A stretch of 49,107 bases of DNA from Edaphobacter sp. (GCA_025462645.1 JAOAPB010000008.1:1-49107); one strand, 5' to 3'; counted from the stretch's first letter, positions 27,014 to 36,610 are shown. Notes: generated by a model from the letters alone, not told the origin. Translations and numbers: made by a program.

Positions 27014-27619
27014 ATGCCTTCTCTTCAAGAGCAACTCGGTCCCATCGATATCTACCTCTTCGATCAACTTCTCCGTGGCCGCATCCATCCCGGAATGCGT
27101 GTCCTCGATGCGGGCTGCGGCTTCGGGCGCAACCTTGTCTACCTCCTGCGCGAGCAATACGAGATCTTCGGCATAGACCAGAACTCCACTGCGATCGACG
27201 CCACACGCGCTCTCGCCGCCTCTCTCGCGCCCACTCTTCCTCCGACCAACTTCCGCGTCGAACCCGTCGAGTCCCTGTCTCTTCCCGACTCCTTTGTCGA
27301 CCTCGTCCTCTGTAGCGCCGTTCTCCACTTCGCGCGCGATGACCAGCACTTCGACGCCATGCTGCGTAACCTCTGGCGAGTCCTCAAACCCGGAGGTCTT
27401 CTCTTCTGCCGCCTCGCCTCCACCATCGGCATGGAGCACATGCGGATATCGGGTCGCCGCTTCGTCTCGCCCGACGGCGTCGAGCGTTACCTCGTAGACG
27501 AAGCTCTCCTCGTCGAGCTAACCCACCAGCTCGGCGGCCAACTGCTCGATCCGTTGAAGACAACCGTAGTCCAGGATCAACGTTGCATGACCACATGGAT
27601 CGTGCAGAAGAATACGTAG
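27014..27619 (+). CDS. Class I SAM-dependent methyltransferase
   Basis: A 201-residue Rossmann-fold methyltransferase. Motif I is VLDAGCGFGRN (about 30-40), the acidic residue binding SAM ribose is in IFGIDQNSTA, motif IV-like is LVLCSAVLHFARD, and the post-motif LRNLWRVLKPGGLLFCRL is typical of Methyltransf_11/25 enzymes. The C-terminal region is short, so a small-molecule substrate is plausible, but nothing identifies it. It is divergent from the patatin gene and convergent with RNase J, with a strong hairpin between the two stops. Confidence 0.82.
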   Translation: MPSLQEQLGPIDIYLFDQLLRGRIHPGMRVLDAGCGFGRNLVYLLREQYEIFGIDQNSTAIDATRALAASLAPTLPPTNFRVEPVESLSLPDSFVDLVLCSAVLHFARDDQHFDAMLRNLWRVLKPGGLLFCRLASTIGMEHMRISGRRFVSPDGVERYLVDEALLVELTHQLGGQLLDPLKTTVVQDQRCMTTWIVQKNT

Positions 27620-27665
27620 CCACGTTAGCTACATCCTCCCGCAAGTTGACGTTTAAGCTACAAAA

Positions 27666-27690
27666 GCGCCCCAGCCAGGGGGCGCCTCTG
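27666..27690 (-). terminator. Intrinsic terminator shared by RNase J and methyltransferase genes
   Basis: GCGCCCC (27666-27672) pairs with GGGGCGC (27679-27685) over a 6-nt loop. On the minus strand, downstream of the RNase J stop, the stem is followed by TTTTG; on the plus strand it is followed by a T/C-rich stretch. It sits between convergent genes and so probably works in both directions, best for rnj. Confidence 0.7.
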
Positions 27691-27708
27691 TTCCTTCTCA
27701 GCAACGCA

Positions 27709-29373
27709 TCAGATCTCCAGAATCACCGGCATGATCAAAGGCCGACGGCTTGTGCTCTTCTGGATATACCGTTTGAGGTCATTGCGGATCTTCTCCTTGA
27801 TGACTCCATAGTCGGCCTTCTCCTCACCGGAAGAGCCATCCAGCGTCCTCTGGACCACCTGCTTTGCCTCGGCAATCATCTCCTGATCGCCAACCGCAAG
27901 ACCGCGCATCACGATCTCGGGAGCATTCTCCAGCTTGCCCGTCCGCTTGTTGATCGCAATGATCGGCAGCACGATTCCGTCCTCGCTCAAATGTTTCCGG
28001 TCGCGAATCACGATGTCTTCGACGACGTCGGCAGCGGTTCCGCCCGAGTCGATGCACACCCGCCCGACCGTGATCTTGCCGGTCTTCGTCGCAGAGTTCT
28101 TATCCAGCTCCAGGACGTCGCCATCCTCCATCAGGATCGCCTTCTCCACTACGCCCATCGAGCTCGCCAGCTCGATATGCCGCTTCAGGTGTCGATAGTC
28201 CCCGTGAACCGGAATGAAGAACTTCGGTCTCACCAGGTTGATCATCAACCGTAGCTCCTCCTGGCTTCCATGCCCGCTGACGTGGATCAACCCCGAGGTT
28301 CCGTCATCGTAGATCACCTTCGCATCGCGCCGTTCCAAGTGGTCGATGACGCGATAGATCGACTTTTCGTTACCCGGAATCACCCGTGAGCTCATCAACA
28401 CCGTATCGCCTGCATCGATGTGTGCGAACTTGTGGTTGTTCAGCGCGGCACGGCTCAGCGCGCTCATCGGCTCGCCCTGCGTCCCGCTGATCATGATGCA
28501 CAGCTTGTTGGCCGGGGTGTCTTTGATCTGGCCCGGATTGATAACCAATCCCTGCGGCAGATCGAGATACCCAAGGTCCTGCGCGATCTCCGTCGAGTTA
28601 TCCAGCGACCGCCCGATGATCGCGACCTTGCGCCCATGATTATGCGCCAGCTCCATCGCTAGGCGGATACGGTGGATCGAAGAGGAAAAACAGCTGAAGA
28701 ACAGCTTCTTCTTCGCTTGCCCGAAGATCTCATCCAGCCGTGGCCGAACTGCCTTCTCGCTCGGCGTATAGCCGTTCCGGTCCACGTTGGTCGAGTCCTG
28801 CAGCAGCGCCAGAACGCCCTGCTTGCCGAGCTCCGCGAACGCATGAAGGTCGAACGGCTTGCCATCCGGGGGCGAGAGGTCAACCTTGAAGTCGCCCGTA
28901 TGCAGCACAACTCCCACCGGGGTATGGATCGCCAGCGCAACGCAGTCCACCAGCGAGTGCGTCACCCGTATCGGCATCACCGAGAAGGGTCCCAGGGTAA
29001 GCCGCTTGCCGGGGATCAACTCGTTCAGAATCGCGTCATCCAGCAGCCTGTGCTCTTCCAGCTTGCCCTCAACGTAGGCCAGCGTGAACTCCGTGCCATA
29101 CACCGGAACGTTCAGCTCGGACAGAATCCATGGCAGTCCGCCAATATGGTCTTCATGCCCATGGGTCAAAAGGATCGCGCGAACCTTGTCGCGGTTTTCG
29201 GTCAAATAACTGATGTCCGGAACAACAATGTCCACACCCAGCAACTCTTCTTCAGGAAACATCAGACCGGCGTCGATGACGATAATGTCATCTTGCCAGC
29301 GGAGAGCCATACAGTTCATTCCGAACTCGCCAAGGCCCCCCAGGGGAATCATCTTCAATTTATCTTGTGCCAT
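27709..29373 (-). CDS. rnj: Ribonuclease J
   Basis: A 554-residue metallo-beta-lactamase-fold RNase with 5'-3' exonuclease and endonuclease activity in mRNA decay and rRNA processing. The zinc site is HGHEDHIGG (His71 onward); further ligands are in HTGDFKVDLSPPDGKP and HGDYRHLKRH, and the beta-CASP Ser/His motif ISGTQGEPMSALSR is intact. The C-terminal RNase J domain (about 450-554) completes a normal-length protein. It begins MAQDKLKMIPLGGLGEFGMN, a standard opening. Transcribed alone, with its terminator directly downstream and a 72-nt gap to the GHL6-like gene upstream. Confidence 0.95.
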   Translation of the reverse strand: MAQDKLKMIPLGGLGEFGMNCMALRWQDDIIVIDAGLMFPEEELLGVDIVVPDISYLTENRDKVRAILLTHGHEDHIGGLPWILSELNVPVYGTEFTLAYVEGKLEEHRLLDDAILNELIPGKRLTLGPFSVMPIRVTHSLVDCVALAIHTPVGVVLHTGDFKVDLSPPDGKPFDLHAFAELGKQGVLALLQDSTNVDRNGYTPSEKAVRPRLDEIFGQAKKKLFFSCFSSSIHRIRLAMELAHNHGRKVAIIGRSLDNSTEIAQDLGYLDLPQGLVINPGQIKDTPANKLCIMISGTQGEPMSALSRAALNNHKFAHIDAGDTVLMSSRVIPGNEKSIYRVIDHLERRDAKVIYDDGTSGLIHVSGHGSQEELRLMINLVRPKFFIPVHGDYRHLKRHIELASSMGVVEKAILMEDGDVLELDKNSATKTGKITVGRVCIDSGGTAADVVEDIVIRDRKHLSEDGIVLPIIAINKRTGKLENAPEIVMRGLAVGDQEMIAEAKQVVQRTLDGSSGEEKADYGVIKEKIRNDLKRYIQKSTSRRPLIMPVILEI

Positions 29374-29445
29374 GAATCTTCAATCTTAGCACTTGCGCGC
29401 TAATCCCTTTAGAAATGGCACTTGCGGCTCCTCGGCTCTCCCGAA

Positions 29446-31665
29446 CTACCCGGCCAGATCCAACGCGACGACCTCATGGATATCGATCGAGGCCACCTCT
29501 ACCACAACAGACCCCGCCTCGCTCCGATGTGGAACGGTAACCCCGGCAACCAGCAGTTTTGCCCCCTTTACCCGTCTCCCCTGGGGTATCCGGATGCGCA
29601 CTTGCTGGCCGGTCAGCGGAATGATCTCTCGCAGCGGCCCCTTCATCATCATAGGGTTGGTGAGATTCACAAGATGCACCGTCATCGAGTTCTTCTGGCT
29701 CCACACCGCCACGTCGATGACACCTTTGCCCTCCACGCTTACAGAAGCGGGTTCATTCGTCGCCCACAGCACGGCGTTGCGCAGCAGCTTCGCGTGATCG
29801 AAGCTGAGAAACTCCCAGAACGTACGATCGATATCCCCCGGAAAGTAGACCACGCGACCTCGCCCTGTTTGGCGGAGAAAGACCCCTGGGATGTGCGCCG
29901 TCATGGGCCGGGGGAAGACCTCTTCCATCGGCAGGTCGGGATAGCTTGGAACAACCTGCAGCGGCGAGAAGCCGCTCTCTCCCTCCGGTTTCACATTCAC
30001 CTGTCGAACCGCATTGATGATCCGGCTCGCATCCTCCAACCCCGCTACCAGCGGATGGTAGGCTCCGGTTGCCGGGTCTTTCTCAATCGAGAGATAAGAG
30101 TTCAGCATAGGATCCTGCACGCTGCCGGTGTAGGACGCGCCAAAGAGCCGGGCTAGCCCAAAGTCCTTCCGCCTGACTCCCCACTCGTCATACAACGACG
30201 TCTCAAACGTTGCGACCACACTGCCGCCGCCATTCACGAACTCCTCGATCTGCTGGCACTGCGGTGTCGAGAGCGCGGCGATATTGGGCAGAATCAGGCA
30301 GCGAAACCGGGCAAGATGCTCGCGGTCCAGCAATCGATCGTGCACCATGTCGAACGGAATCCGCGCTTCAACCAGAGCCTGATAAAACCCAAGTGCCGGA
30401 TCTTCAACCTTCGCTACAGCGCCCTCCCCGCCATAGAAGGCGGCTGTCTGTTGCGAGTAAACCAGTCCGACCCGCGCAAGCGATCTCTCGTTGCGGAGAT
30501 AAGCTTCGTTCGCATGATGCCACTTATAGATATCCTCCACCACCGGCAGCCAGCGGCGATCGATAACCTTCGCATTGAACTTCGTGAACCACGGACGCAG
30601 GTCGTTGGCTATTCCATCCGCGACCCACAGGCGTATCTCGTCGCCCGATTGCACCGAATCCTTCCACCGGTACTTGTCCTCGTTACCGACGCTGAAGATT
30701 CCCCCAATCGGCTTCGTCCCCATCGTGGCGCGGTACTCTTTCCCATTCTTTCCATTGGCCCACGGAGCCATCACTCCGCTTCTTCCCTGACGATCGGCAA
30801 ATAGTGTCGGAGCCAGCTCCCCGATCGTCACCATGTCCAGCGGGCTCAGCGCACCACCCCCGGCGTTGGCGATGTAGCTGGCCTCCGGATTGATCTCTCT
30901 GATCTTCACGTTCCAAAGCCGCCACAGATCGAACAGTCTAGCCTGATTCCAAAGAATGTACTGTCGCCGGGCGATATTCTGCGGATCGCGCGTTCGCGGC
31001 AGCTCCAGCCCCGAGAAATCCCGGAAGTTCTTCTGGCAGTGCTCGCAGTAGCACATGCCCGAACCGGACCAGCGGTTGGTGAAGATGCCGTCGACCTTGT
31101 ACTTCCGCATGATCTCCTGGTGCACGGATGTCATGAACTCGAAGTTGTACGGACCCAGGGCACACGTAATCCAATAGTCGGGGTCGGAGGTATGACGGCG
31201 CTTGTTGCCATGTTCATCTACAGCGATCCAGTCAGGGTGCAGATCGTAGACGTCCTGGTGGCACGCATGCGAATCCGTTCGAGCCATCACGTTCATCCCA
31301 AGCTTCCGGCATCCGGCGACGAGATCGCCAAAGGGGTCCATCTTGCCGAGCCACTTGCTCCGATAGTGAAGAGGAATCTCTGTCGGGTAAAAGGCAACCG
31401 CCCCTCCAGCGCTGAGGCACGCCGCATCTGCATGGATCCTTTGAAAGTAGTCGAGCCAGAAAGCCTGGTCGTAGTTTCCGGGGTCGTCTTCAACAAAGGC
31501 CAGCTGCGCCCAGCGCATGGGACGGTCATACCAGCCGCCATTGCCCGTCCCTTCACCGTGCAGAAGAGGAGACGCATACATCTCACCTTCAACCTTCAGG
31601 CCCGCAACGCATGCAGCGGTCACCCCAGCCGCCTGCTTAAGGAACACCCGTCTGCTGCTCTCCAT
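29446..31665 (-). CDS. Tat-exported putative glycoside hydrolase (GHL6-like) with beta-galactosidase trimerisation-like domain
   Basis: A 739-residue protein. The N-terminus MESSRRVFLKQAAGVTAACV is a Tat signal (S-R-R-x-F-L-K), so it is exported folded. A TIM-barrel domain resembling hypothetical glycosyl hydrolase 6 covers about 45-400 (MRWAQLAFVEDDPGNYD; YKVDGIFTNRWSGSGMCYCE, with a Cys-x-x-Cys pair), followed by a glutamine-amidotransferase-like trimerisation region about 410-640 (FRCLILPNIAALSTPQCQQI) and a beta-sandwich C-terminus. This combination occurs in large acidobacterial and planctomycete secreted families, probably acting on plant or microbial polysaccharides; the substrate is unknown. 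It is isolated from the other sugar enzymes of this window. Confidence 0.78.
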   Translation of the reverse strand: MESSRRVFLKQAAGVTAACVAGLKVEGEMYASPLLHGEGTGNGGWYDRPMRWAQLAFVEDDPGNYDQAFWLDYFQRIHADAACLSAGGAVAFYPTEIPLHYRSKWLGKMDPFGDLVAGCRKLGMNVMARTDSHACHQDVYDLHPDWIAVDEHGNKRRHTSDPDYWITCALGPYNFEFMTSVHQEIMRKYKVDGIFTNRWSGSGMCYCEHCQKNFRDFSGLELPRTRDPQNIARRQYILWNQARLFDLWRLWNVKIREINPEASYIANAGGGALSPLDMVTIGELAPTLFADRQGRSGVMAPWANGKNGKEYRATMGTKPIGGIFSVGNEDKYRWKDSVQSGDEIRLWVADGIANDLRPWFTKFNAKVIDRRWLPVVEDIYKWHHANEAYLRNERSLARVGLVYSQQTAAFYGGEGAVAKVEDPALGFYQALVEARIPFDMVHDRLLDREHLARFRCLILPNIAALSTPQCQQIEEFVNGGGSVVATFETSLYDEWGVRRKDFGLARLFGASYTGSVQDPMLNSYLSIEKDPATGAYHPLVAGLEDASRIINAVRQVNVKPEGESGFSPLQVVPSYPDLPMEEVFPRPMTAHIPGVFLRQTGRGRVVYFPGDIDRTFWEFLSFDHAKLLRNAVLWATNEPASVSVEGKGVIDVAVWSQKNSMTVHLVNLTNPMMMKGPLREIIPLTGQQVRIRIPQGRRVKGAKLLVAGVTVPHRSEAGSVVVEVASIDIHEVVALDLAG

Positions 31666-31879
31666 GGACTGCGCCTCGATCCGGATTCAGCTCAAGACAG
31701 AGACACCCCACCACGAGTCTGCGCGACAGACACAGTGAACTTTGGTTACGAGGCAGGACGTCCAGGCTGAATCATGAGGATGCTACAAAGCGTCCACCAC
31801 CGATGTCAACGAGGTTGCGTTACACCGTCCGCCGCCAGAATAGTGTCTCCGCGCCAATGCTCTTCAAAGAAAAATCACC
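31666..31879. other. Intergenic, nothing recognised
   Basis: About 210 nt between the starts of the GHL6-like gene and the end of the universal stress protein gene, both on the minus strand. I see no gene, hairpin terminator or clear promoter in it. Confidence 0.4.
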
Positions 31880-32758
31880 TCAAGCCGGTTGCAAACTGCC
31901 AAGCCCTGCACTCGTCCACAGTGAGCTGCTCTCCTGGGCGACGCAGATCAAAGCACTCGAGCAATCTTCGAGCGTCGGGTTGAGTGCTGCGCGGAAGAAG
32001 TCATACTGTAATGCGCTCTGGCGGCTTACCATCAACAACTCGGCCTGGCTCTGGCGAAGCAGCTTTCCCAGCATCCGCCTCCGATGTCCCTGGGTCACGT
32101 GAATCTTCACATTGTGATGATTCGGCAACTGCTCGGCAATCTTCTTCAGCCATGTCGTGGCATACTCCGTTCCCAGCGGAGCCGCGGAGAGCATAGTCGC
32201 TCCTAGCATGCCTTCGTGCACATCCGGTACCACGTGCAGCAGGTGCAGTGTGGCATCCATCATCTCCGCATGGGCCGCAGCCTGCCGCACATGGTCGAGC
32301 CCCTCTTCAGGGCATGTCAGCCATGCGGCAACGTGTTTGACGCTCCCATACGAAGACCCGATCTTCTGCGTCTGATTCAAGGTCCACATCGAAGCTGGCA
32401 GCGCTCGAATGATGCGAGTCCGCAGCGAGCGGTGAAATGGCCGCGGCAGGCCGATGCGGTCCGAAGCGGGAAGAAAGAGCAGCGCATCCCGCTGATGCCT
32501 GCAGAACTCGGTGATGCCTTCGAACACAGACCCGCTGACCAGCTGCCGCTCGCAGTGGGGATAGTTGTCTGCCTCGGCGAAGAAGGAGTGCAGCATGCTA
32601 TCCACCTCACGAAACGTCTTCTTCTGCGGGTCGTAGACATGCAGAATCGTCAGCCGTGCCGAAAGTGCGTCCACGATTCTGGCAACGGCTGGAATAGCGG
32701 CGTGGCACGCATCGGAAAAACTGGTGGCGAAGATAAGGTGGCGGTTACTGTCAGTCAT
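31880..32758 (-). CDS. Universal stress protein family, two-domain
   Basis: A 292-residue protein with two UspA-like halves: residues ~6-140 (HLIFATSFSDACHAAIPAVA; LTILHVYDP) and ~150-275 (VKHVAAWLTCPEEGLDHVRQ; LHLLHVVPD; AELLMVSRQSALQYDFFRAA). The classical ATP-binding G-x-x-G-x9-G-S pattern is not preserved in either half, so it may not bind nucleotide. The second half ends SALICVAQE, as expected for the last USP strand. It lies 37 nt downstream of the bestrophin gene on the same strand, suggesting a shared transcript and a membrane or ion stress role, which is inference. Confidence 0.78.
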   Translation of the reverse strand: MTDSNRHLIFATSFSDACHAAIPAVARIVDALSARLTILHVYDPQKKTFREVDSMLHSFFAEADNYPHCERQLVSGSVFEGITEFCRHQRDALLFLPASDRIGLPRPFHRSLRTRIIRALPASMWTLNQTQKIGSSYGSVKHVAAWLTCPEEGLDHVRQAAAHAEMMDATLHLLHVVPDVHEGMLGATMLSAAPLGTEYATTWLKKIAEQLPNHHNVKIHVTQGHRRRMLGKLLRQSQAELLMVSRQSALQYDFFRAALNPTLEDCSSALICVAQESSSLWTSAGLGSLQPA

Positions 32759-32795
32759 TAGGAGGCTCCTCTTCCATAAAACTCATTCGAATAAA

Positions 32796-33704
32796 TCAGT
32801 AGACAAATCCCTCGACAGGCTGCACATCGCGCAGCGTATTGGGCAGCTCCATCTGCTCGCGCAGGTTCTTTTCGATCGTGCGCGACAGAGAAGTCATCGG
32901 TGTATCGTGAATCGTGTTCTCAAACGGATCTTCAATCTCGCGGCTTACGACATCGGCCGCGATGAACGTGAAGCTGATCAGCACGGAAGCCACTGGAGTC
33001 ATCAAGCCAAGATCGCCCACCAGCCCGAATGGCACCAGCCAGCAAAAGGCATTCACCAGCAGACGCGGCAGATAGTCAAACTGGCGTGGAAGGGGCGTGT
33101 TCTTGATGCGCTCGCAAGCCCCTTGAATATTCGAGAGCGCCGTGAGATTCTCATCGATCGACGTCCAACGGAAGCTGTCGATCATCCCCTCCTCCCGAGC
33201 CTGCTTAAGCATCTTGCCCATCTTCAGGTTGATCGCTGCAGGCACATTGCCATAAGCGCGCAGATGTTCGGCGTCGTCGACACCGAGTACTCCCACAAGC
33301 TCTGGAAAGGGATTCTGCCTTCGAAGGTGACACCGCAGCGCATGGACAAACGCAATCTGATGCAACACCAGCCGGCGGCCAAGCGGAATAAGCTCCACGT
33401 CCTCAAAGTTTTCATCCAGCATCGTAAGGAACTGCCGCGCCAGTGCACGCGAGGTATTCACCAGGCTCCCCCACAACTGACGCGCCTCCCACCACCGTCC
33501 ATAGGCCGCATTCGTCCGGAACGCCAGAAAGATCGTGATCGCCGAGCCCAGCGGTGCCAGGGGAAGCCCACTCAGCGCAAGAAATTTGAAATCGTATACG
33601 GAGTACAGAACTGCAATCGTGCAGTCGAAGCCGAGCAGCAGCATCAGGCGCTTCGATGCCTGCGGCCACAGCCGCTTCAGCGATAGTTGATCGCGAACCA
33701 TCAT
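32796..33704 (-). CDS. Bestrophin-family anion channel protein
   Basis: With the start at 33704 the protein has 302 residues and begins MMVRDQLSLKRLWPQASKRL. The bestrophin signature is clear: FLAFRTNAAYGRWWEARQLWGSLVN, followed by paired membrane helices (LPRLLVNAFCWLVPFGLVGD; MTPVASVLISFTFIAADVVS) and the acidic EIEDPFENTIHDTPM cluster. Bacterial members form pentameric ion channels. I prefer 33704 because GGGAG precedes it by 8 nt and the family usually starts at this point; a TTG-initiated frame back to 33848 would add 48 polar residues with no site. It is divergent from the histidine kinase gene. Confidence 0.82.
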   Translation of the reverse strand: MMVRDQLSLKRLWPQASKRLMLLLGFDCTIAVLYSVYDFKFLALSGLPLAPLGSAITIFLAFRTNAAYGRWWEARQLWGSLVNTSRALARQFLTMLDENFEDVELIPLGRRLVLHQIAFVHALRCHLRRQNPFPELVGVLGVDDAEHLRAYGNVPAAINLKMGKMLKQAREEGMIDSFRWTSIDENLTALSNIQGACERIKNTPLPRQFDYLPRLLVNAFCWLVPFGLVGDLGLMTPVASVLISFTFIAADVVSREIEDPFENTIHDTPMTSLSRTIEKNLREQMELPNTLRDVQPVEGFVY

Positions 33705-33785
33705 GCTCTTGGCTCCCGAAGTTGACTCATGCGTGACAGTCTCGTCGTCATTCCCGATTAGACTGCTCATCCTCGATGGTCGCAG

Positions 33786-33900
33786 CCTATCTTGCGCCAC
33801 ATCTATCGCAGCTTCGAAGGCCGAAATCGACCCACTCTTCGATAGCAATCGCAGCCTATCTTTTGGCCATCTTCGCTTCGAGAGACTATCTTTTGACGTC
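33786..33900. promoter_or_regulatory. Three CTATCTTTTG-like repeats between divergent genes
   Basis: Related motifs occur at 33786 (CCTATCTTGCGCC), 33855 (CCTATCTTTTGGCC) and 33885 (ACTATCTTTTGACG), all in one orientation. The first two are part of a longer imperfect repeat that also shares CGCAGCCTATCTT. They lie between the bestrophin start (33704) and the histidine kinase start (33922). They may be binding sites for a shared regulator, or simply a short tandem duplication. Confidence 0.35.
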
Positions 33901-33921
33901 TAATGGGGTAGAGGGCATACG

Positions 33922-35361
33922 TTGGGTCCGATACGTAAAAAGCAGCCTGTTCCCAGGCTCACATTCCGAGCCAGGTCGTTCATCACCAACCGGACCCGAA
34001 TGATGCAGCTCGCGATTGCCCTTGTCCTTCTGCTGGCAGGTCTCGAGTGGTACTTCGACTTCGACTTCTCGCTGGGAATCTTCTATATCTTTCCCGTCAT
34101 CGTCGCCGCGATGGTGCTCAAACGATGGCAGGTCATCCTCGCAGCCATCTTCTGCGCCTTTGTACGCGGCCTGTTTACTTCGAACGAAGACATGCTCGAG
34201 CACATACTGCGCTTCTGCATGGCGACCATCGCCTACACGGGATGTGGTCTTCTCATCTATCAGATCAACTACAGCCAGCGCCTCATGCTGGAGCACTACG
34301 CCCGCATCCGTATAGAACAGAGGCTTCGCCAAAAAGCAGAAGAACAACTCCGCCTCCTGGCCGAAAGCAGCCCGGCGGGACTCCTCACCGTCGGCTCGAC
34401 GGGGAAGATCATCGCAGTGAACCAGGCAGCCTGCACCATGTTCGGCGCGGATGAGGCCTCGCTACTCAACCACCCCATCCGCGACTATCTCCCGTTACTC
34501 GCCGATGCCCTGAGCCTCAGCCCCGACATCGACCATATCCGCACCTCCGCAACCACCTGGGCACGACGGTCCGATGCCACCGTCTTTCCAGCAGCAACCT
34601 GGTTCTCTATCTACGGGGCAAAGGAGCAGCGCAATCTCGCTGCCATCGTCGTCGACCACTCCGAAGAGGTCCGCGACCGCGAACGTAACCACTTTGAGCA
34701 GATGGTTCACTACAATCGAGTCCTCGCTGGCGCTGTCTCGCATGAGATTCGAAACCTCTGCTCCGCCATCGCAGTGGTCACCTCAAACCTGGGGCGGCGA
34801 TCCCCAGTCGCCGGCGATGCGGACTTCCATGCCCTCAAGAGCCTCGTTGGAGGCTTAAGCAAACTAGCCTCATTTGACCTTCGCAACCAGGCACGTAAAG
34901 CGCTCTCGCAAGTCTCAGCGGAATCGCTCTTCGATGAATTACGAGTCATCATCGATCAGGACTGGGAGGATATCGGCGGGACCATCCACTGGAAGATAGA
35001 CAGTGGCCTTGCCGGAATTGCGGCGGACCGGCACAACCTGTTGCAGGTCCTGCTGAATCTCTCTCAGAACGCCCTCCGTGCCGTGGACAGCTGCCCTCGT
35101 AAGGAACTCACCATCTCAGCCATGGAACGCGATCGACATTGCCTGATTCAAGTCTGCGATACCGGCGTTGGCGTAGGCAATACGGAGCTGCTGTTCCAAC
35201 CCTTCCATCCCGGCTCGCAGGGCTCCGGGCTAGGACTATACGTCTCTCGCGCCATCGTCAGGAACTTTGGTGGAGAGCTGCACTATGTCCCCGTTGAAAC
35301 AGGCTGCTGCTTTGAAATTGTGATTCCTCTCTCCAATGCGTTGGTGGTAAACCAGGTCTGA
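33922..35361 (+). CDS. Membrane sensor histidine kinase with PAS domain
   Basis: A 479-residue kinase. Three or four membrane helices at about 27-120 (MMQLAIALVLLLAGLEWYFD; IFYIFPVIVAAMVL; FCMATIAYTGCGLLIYQI) are followed by a short coiled coil, a PAS domain (~145-265; LLAESSPAGLLTVGSTGKII) and the transmitter. His274 in LAGAVSHEIRNLCSAIA is the phosphorylation site. The N-box is NLSQNALRAVD, the G1 box VCDTGVGVGN, and the G2 box GSGLGLYVSRAIV. No periplasmic ligand domain is visible, so it senses the membrane or cytoplasm. TTG start with AGAGGG 6 nt upstream. It is translationally coupled to the response regulator (TGATG). Confidence 0.87.
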   Translation: MGPIRKKQPVPRLTFRARSFITNRTRMMQLAIALVLLLAGLEWYFDFDFSLGIFYIFPVIVAAMVLKRWQVILAAIFCAFVRGLFTSNEDMLEHILRFCMATIAYTGCGLLIYQINYSQRLMLEHYARIRIEQRLRQKAEEQLRLLAESSPAGLLTVGSTGKIIAVNQAACTMFGADEASLLNHPIRDYLPLLADALSLSPDIDHIRTSATTWARRSDATVFPAATWFSIYGAKEQRNLAAIVVDHSEEVRDRERNHFEQMVHYNRVLAGAVSHEIRNLCSAIAVVTSNLGRRSPVAGDADFHALKSLVGGLSKLASFDLRNQARKALSQVSAESLFDELRVIIDQDWEDIGGTIHWKIDSGLAGIAADRHNLLQVLLNLSQNALRAVDSCPRKELTISAMERDRHCLIQVCDTGVGVGNTELLFQPFHPGSQGSGLGLYVSRAIVRNFGGELHYVPVETGCCFEIVIPLSNALVVNQV

Positions 35362-36020
35362 TGCCGAATACCTCTCATGCCGCCGACAGGCGCATCCGTC
35401 TCTGTGTCATCGACGATCACGCTCTCTTCCGCGAAGGCCTCATACGCCTGCTTGCCGGCGATCCCAGGTTTGAGGTCGTCTTCCACACAGGTACGCCTGT
35501 CGAAGCGATGGAGCTGCTCTCCCACCACACCGTCGATGTGCTCATCCTCGACTACGATCTCGGCGGTCAGACCGCTGTCTCCTTCGTGGAGCAGTTGAAG
35601 GCCTACAGCTTCGCGGGCCGAATCCTCATCGTCACCGCCGGCCTCCCCGATAGCGACGCCGTCGAACTGATCCGCCTCGGCATCAGCGGCATCTTCCACA
35701 AGCAGGACTCGCCGGAAGATCTACAGACCAGCATTCATCAGGTCGCCCTCGGCCGCGTCCTGATCGACCAGAAGTATCTTCAAAACCTCGTGACGGCCTC
35801 TTCCGCCCCCGAAGAGCCATCTCCGCGCTTCACGGAACGAGAGCGATCCATCCTCCGCTTCCTCTTGCAGGGCCTCGCGAACAAGGAGATCGCCACCCAC
35901 CTCAGAGTCTCCGAGAGCGCCGTCAAATCGTCCCTGCAGCTTCTCTTCAACAAGCTCGGCGTCCGCACCCGCAGCCAGCTCGTTCTTATCGCAATTGAAA
36001 AGTATCGCAATCAGATCTAG
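35361..36020 (+). CDS. NarL/LuxR-family response regulator
   Basis: A 219-residue two-domain regulator. The receiver domain covers about 12-130 with acidic pocket Asp18-Asp19 (CVIDDHALFREGL) and phosphoacceptor Asp64 (VDVLILDYDLGG). The LuxR-type helix-turn-helix covers about 153-215 (FTERERSILRFLLQGLANKE; HLRVSESAVKSSLQLLFNKL). Its ATG overlaps the kinase stop by one base, so it is the cognate partner. Targets are unknown; the divergent bestrophin gene is one candidate by position. A 143-nt gap follows before the dispersed repeat, containing a 7-bp hairpin (ATCGGAT/ATCCGAT, about 36062-36088) without a T-run. Confidence 0.9.
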   Translation: MPNTSHAADRRIRLCVIDDHALFREGLIRLLAGDPRFEVVFHTGTPVEAMELLSHHTVDVLILDYDLGGQTAVSFVEQLKAYSFAGRILIVTAGLPDSDAVELIRLGISGIFHKQDSPEDLQTSIHQVALGRVLIDQKYLQNLVTASSAPEEPSPRFTERERSILRFLLQGLANKEIATHLRVSESAVKSSLQLLFNKLGVRTRSQLVLIAIEKYRNQI

Positions 36021-36163
36021 AGCAATCTTCTGTTCGCGAGCAGGATATAAAAATCCTTCCATCGGATCCGAATTCGTGCATCCGATAGTGGCGAAGCCTC
36101 TACAACTCACCTGGGCCGAACTCAACGTATGCGCTTTTAGATACCGCAGCCGCTCACTTTGAG

Positions 36164-36610
36164 CCTGGCGGCTGTAATGAGCGAACTGGCCTGCGCCTCA
36201 GCCATTGTGCCTTTTGCTGTTGGCGCAGTTGTTGTCCTCTGTCCCGAGCCCGGCTCCCTTTTTTCTTGTCAAGCCCCCGCAGCCGAAACGAATACGCATC
36301 TCCGCACGCAAGTCAAACAAAAACAAGACCTTAGCCTCCGAAAATGATCTTCCGCAAAGTGGCATACTAGTTTTACCCAATCGGCTATACTTAATACAGA
36401 GTCAGAGAAAGCCCCGGCCACCGGGGCTTTTCTCTTTAAACGAATAAACCTTTTAGAAAGACGAATTTAGCCGTAACCACTTTAGAATGACGAATTTGCA
36501 GCAATAGATTCGTTTAACTTGCTGAATTCAGATGACTTGCAGTCAAAGTACCCCCCGGGGGGGAGGGGGGTCCTAAGGGAAGCAGTGATCTAGTTCATAA
36601 CAGGCTCTAG
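36164..36610 (-). repeat. Structured MITE-like dispersed repeat, copy 2 (left of ars genes)
   Basis: Same unit and orientation as the copy at 15.2 kb. Its left end is degraded (CCTGGCGGCTGTAATGA) and its right end reads AGTTCATAACAGGCTCTAG. The main hairpin is AAAGCCCCGG/CCGGGGCTTT (36408-36417 with 36421-36430). The second hairpin is CAGCAA/TTGCTG (36499-36504 with 36519-36524), where a G-C pair of the other two copies is replaced by A-T. The CCCCCCGGGGGG tract is at about 36551. It lies between the response regulator and the arsenic genes. Confidence 0.85.
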
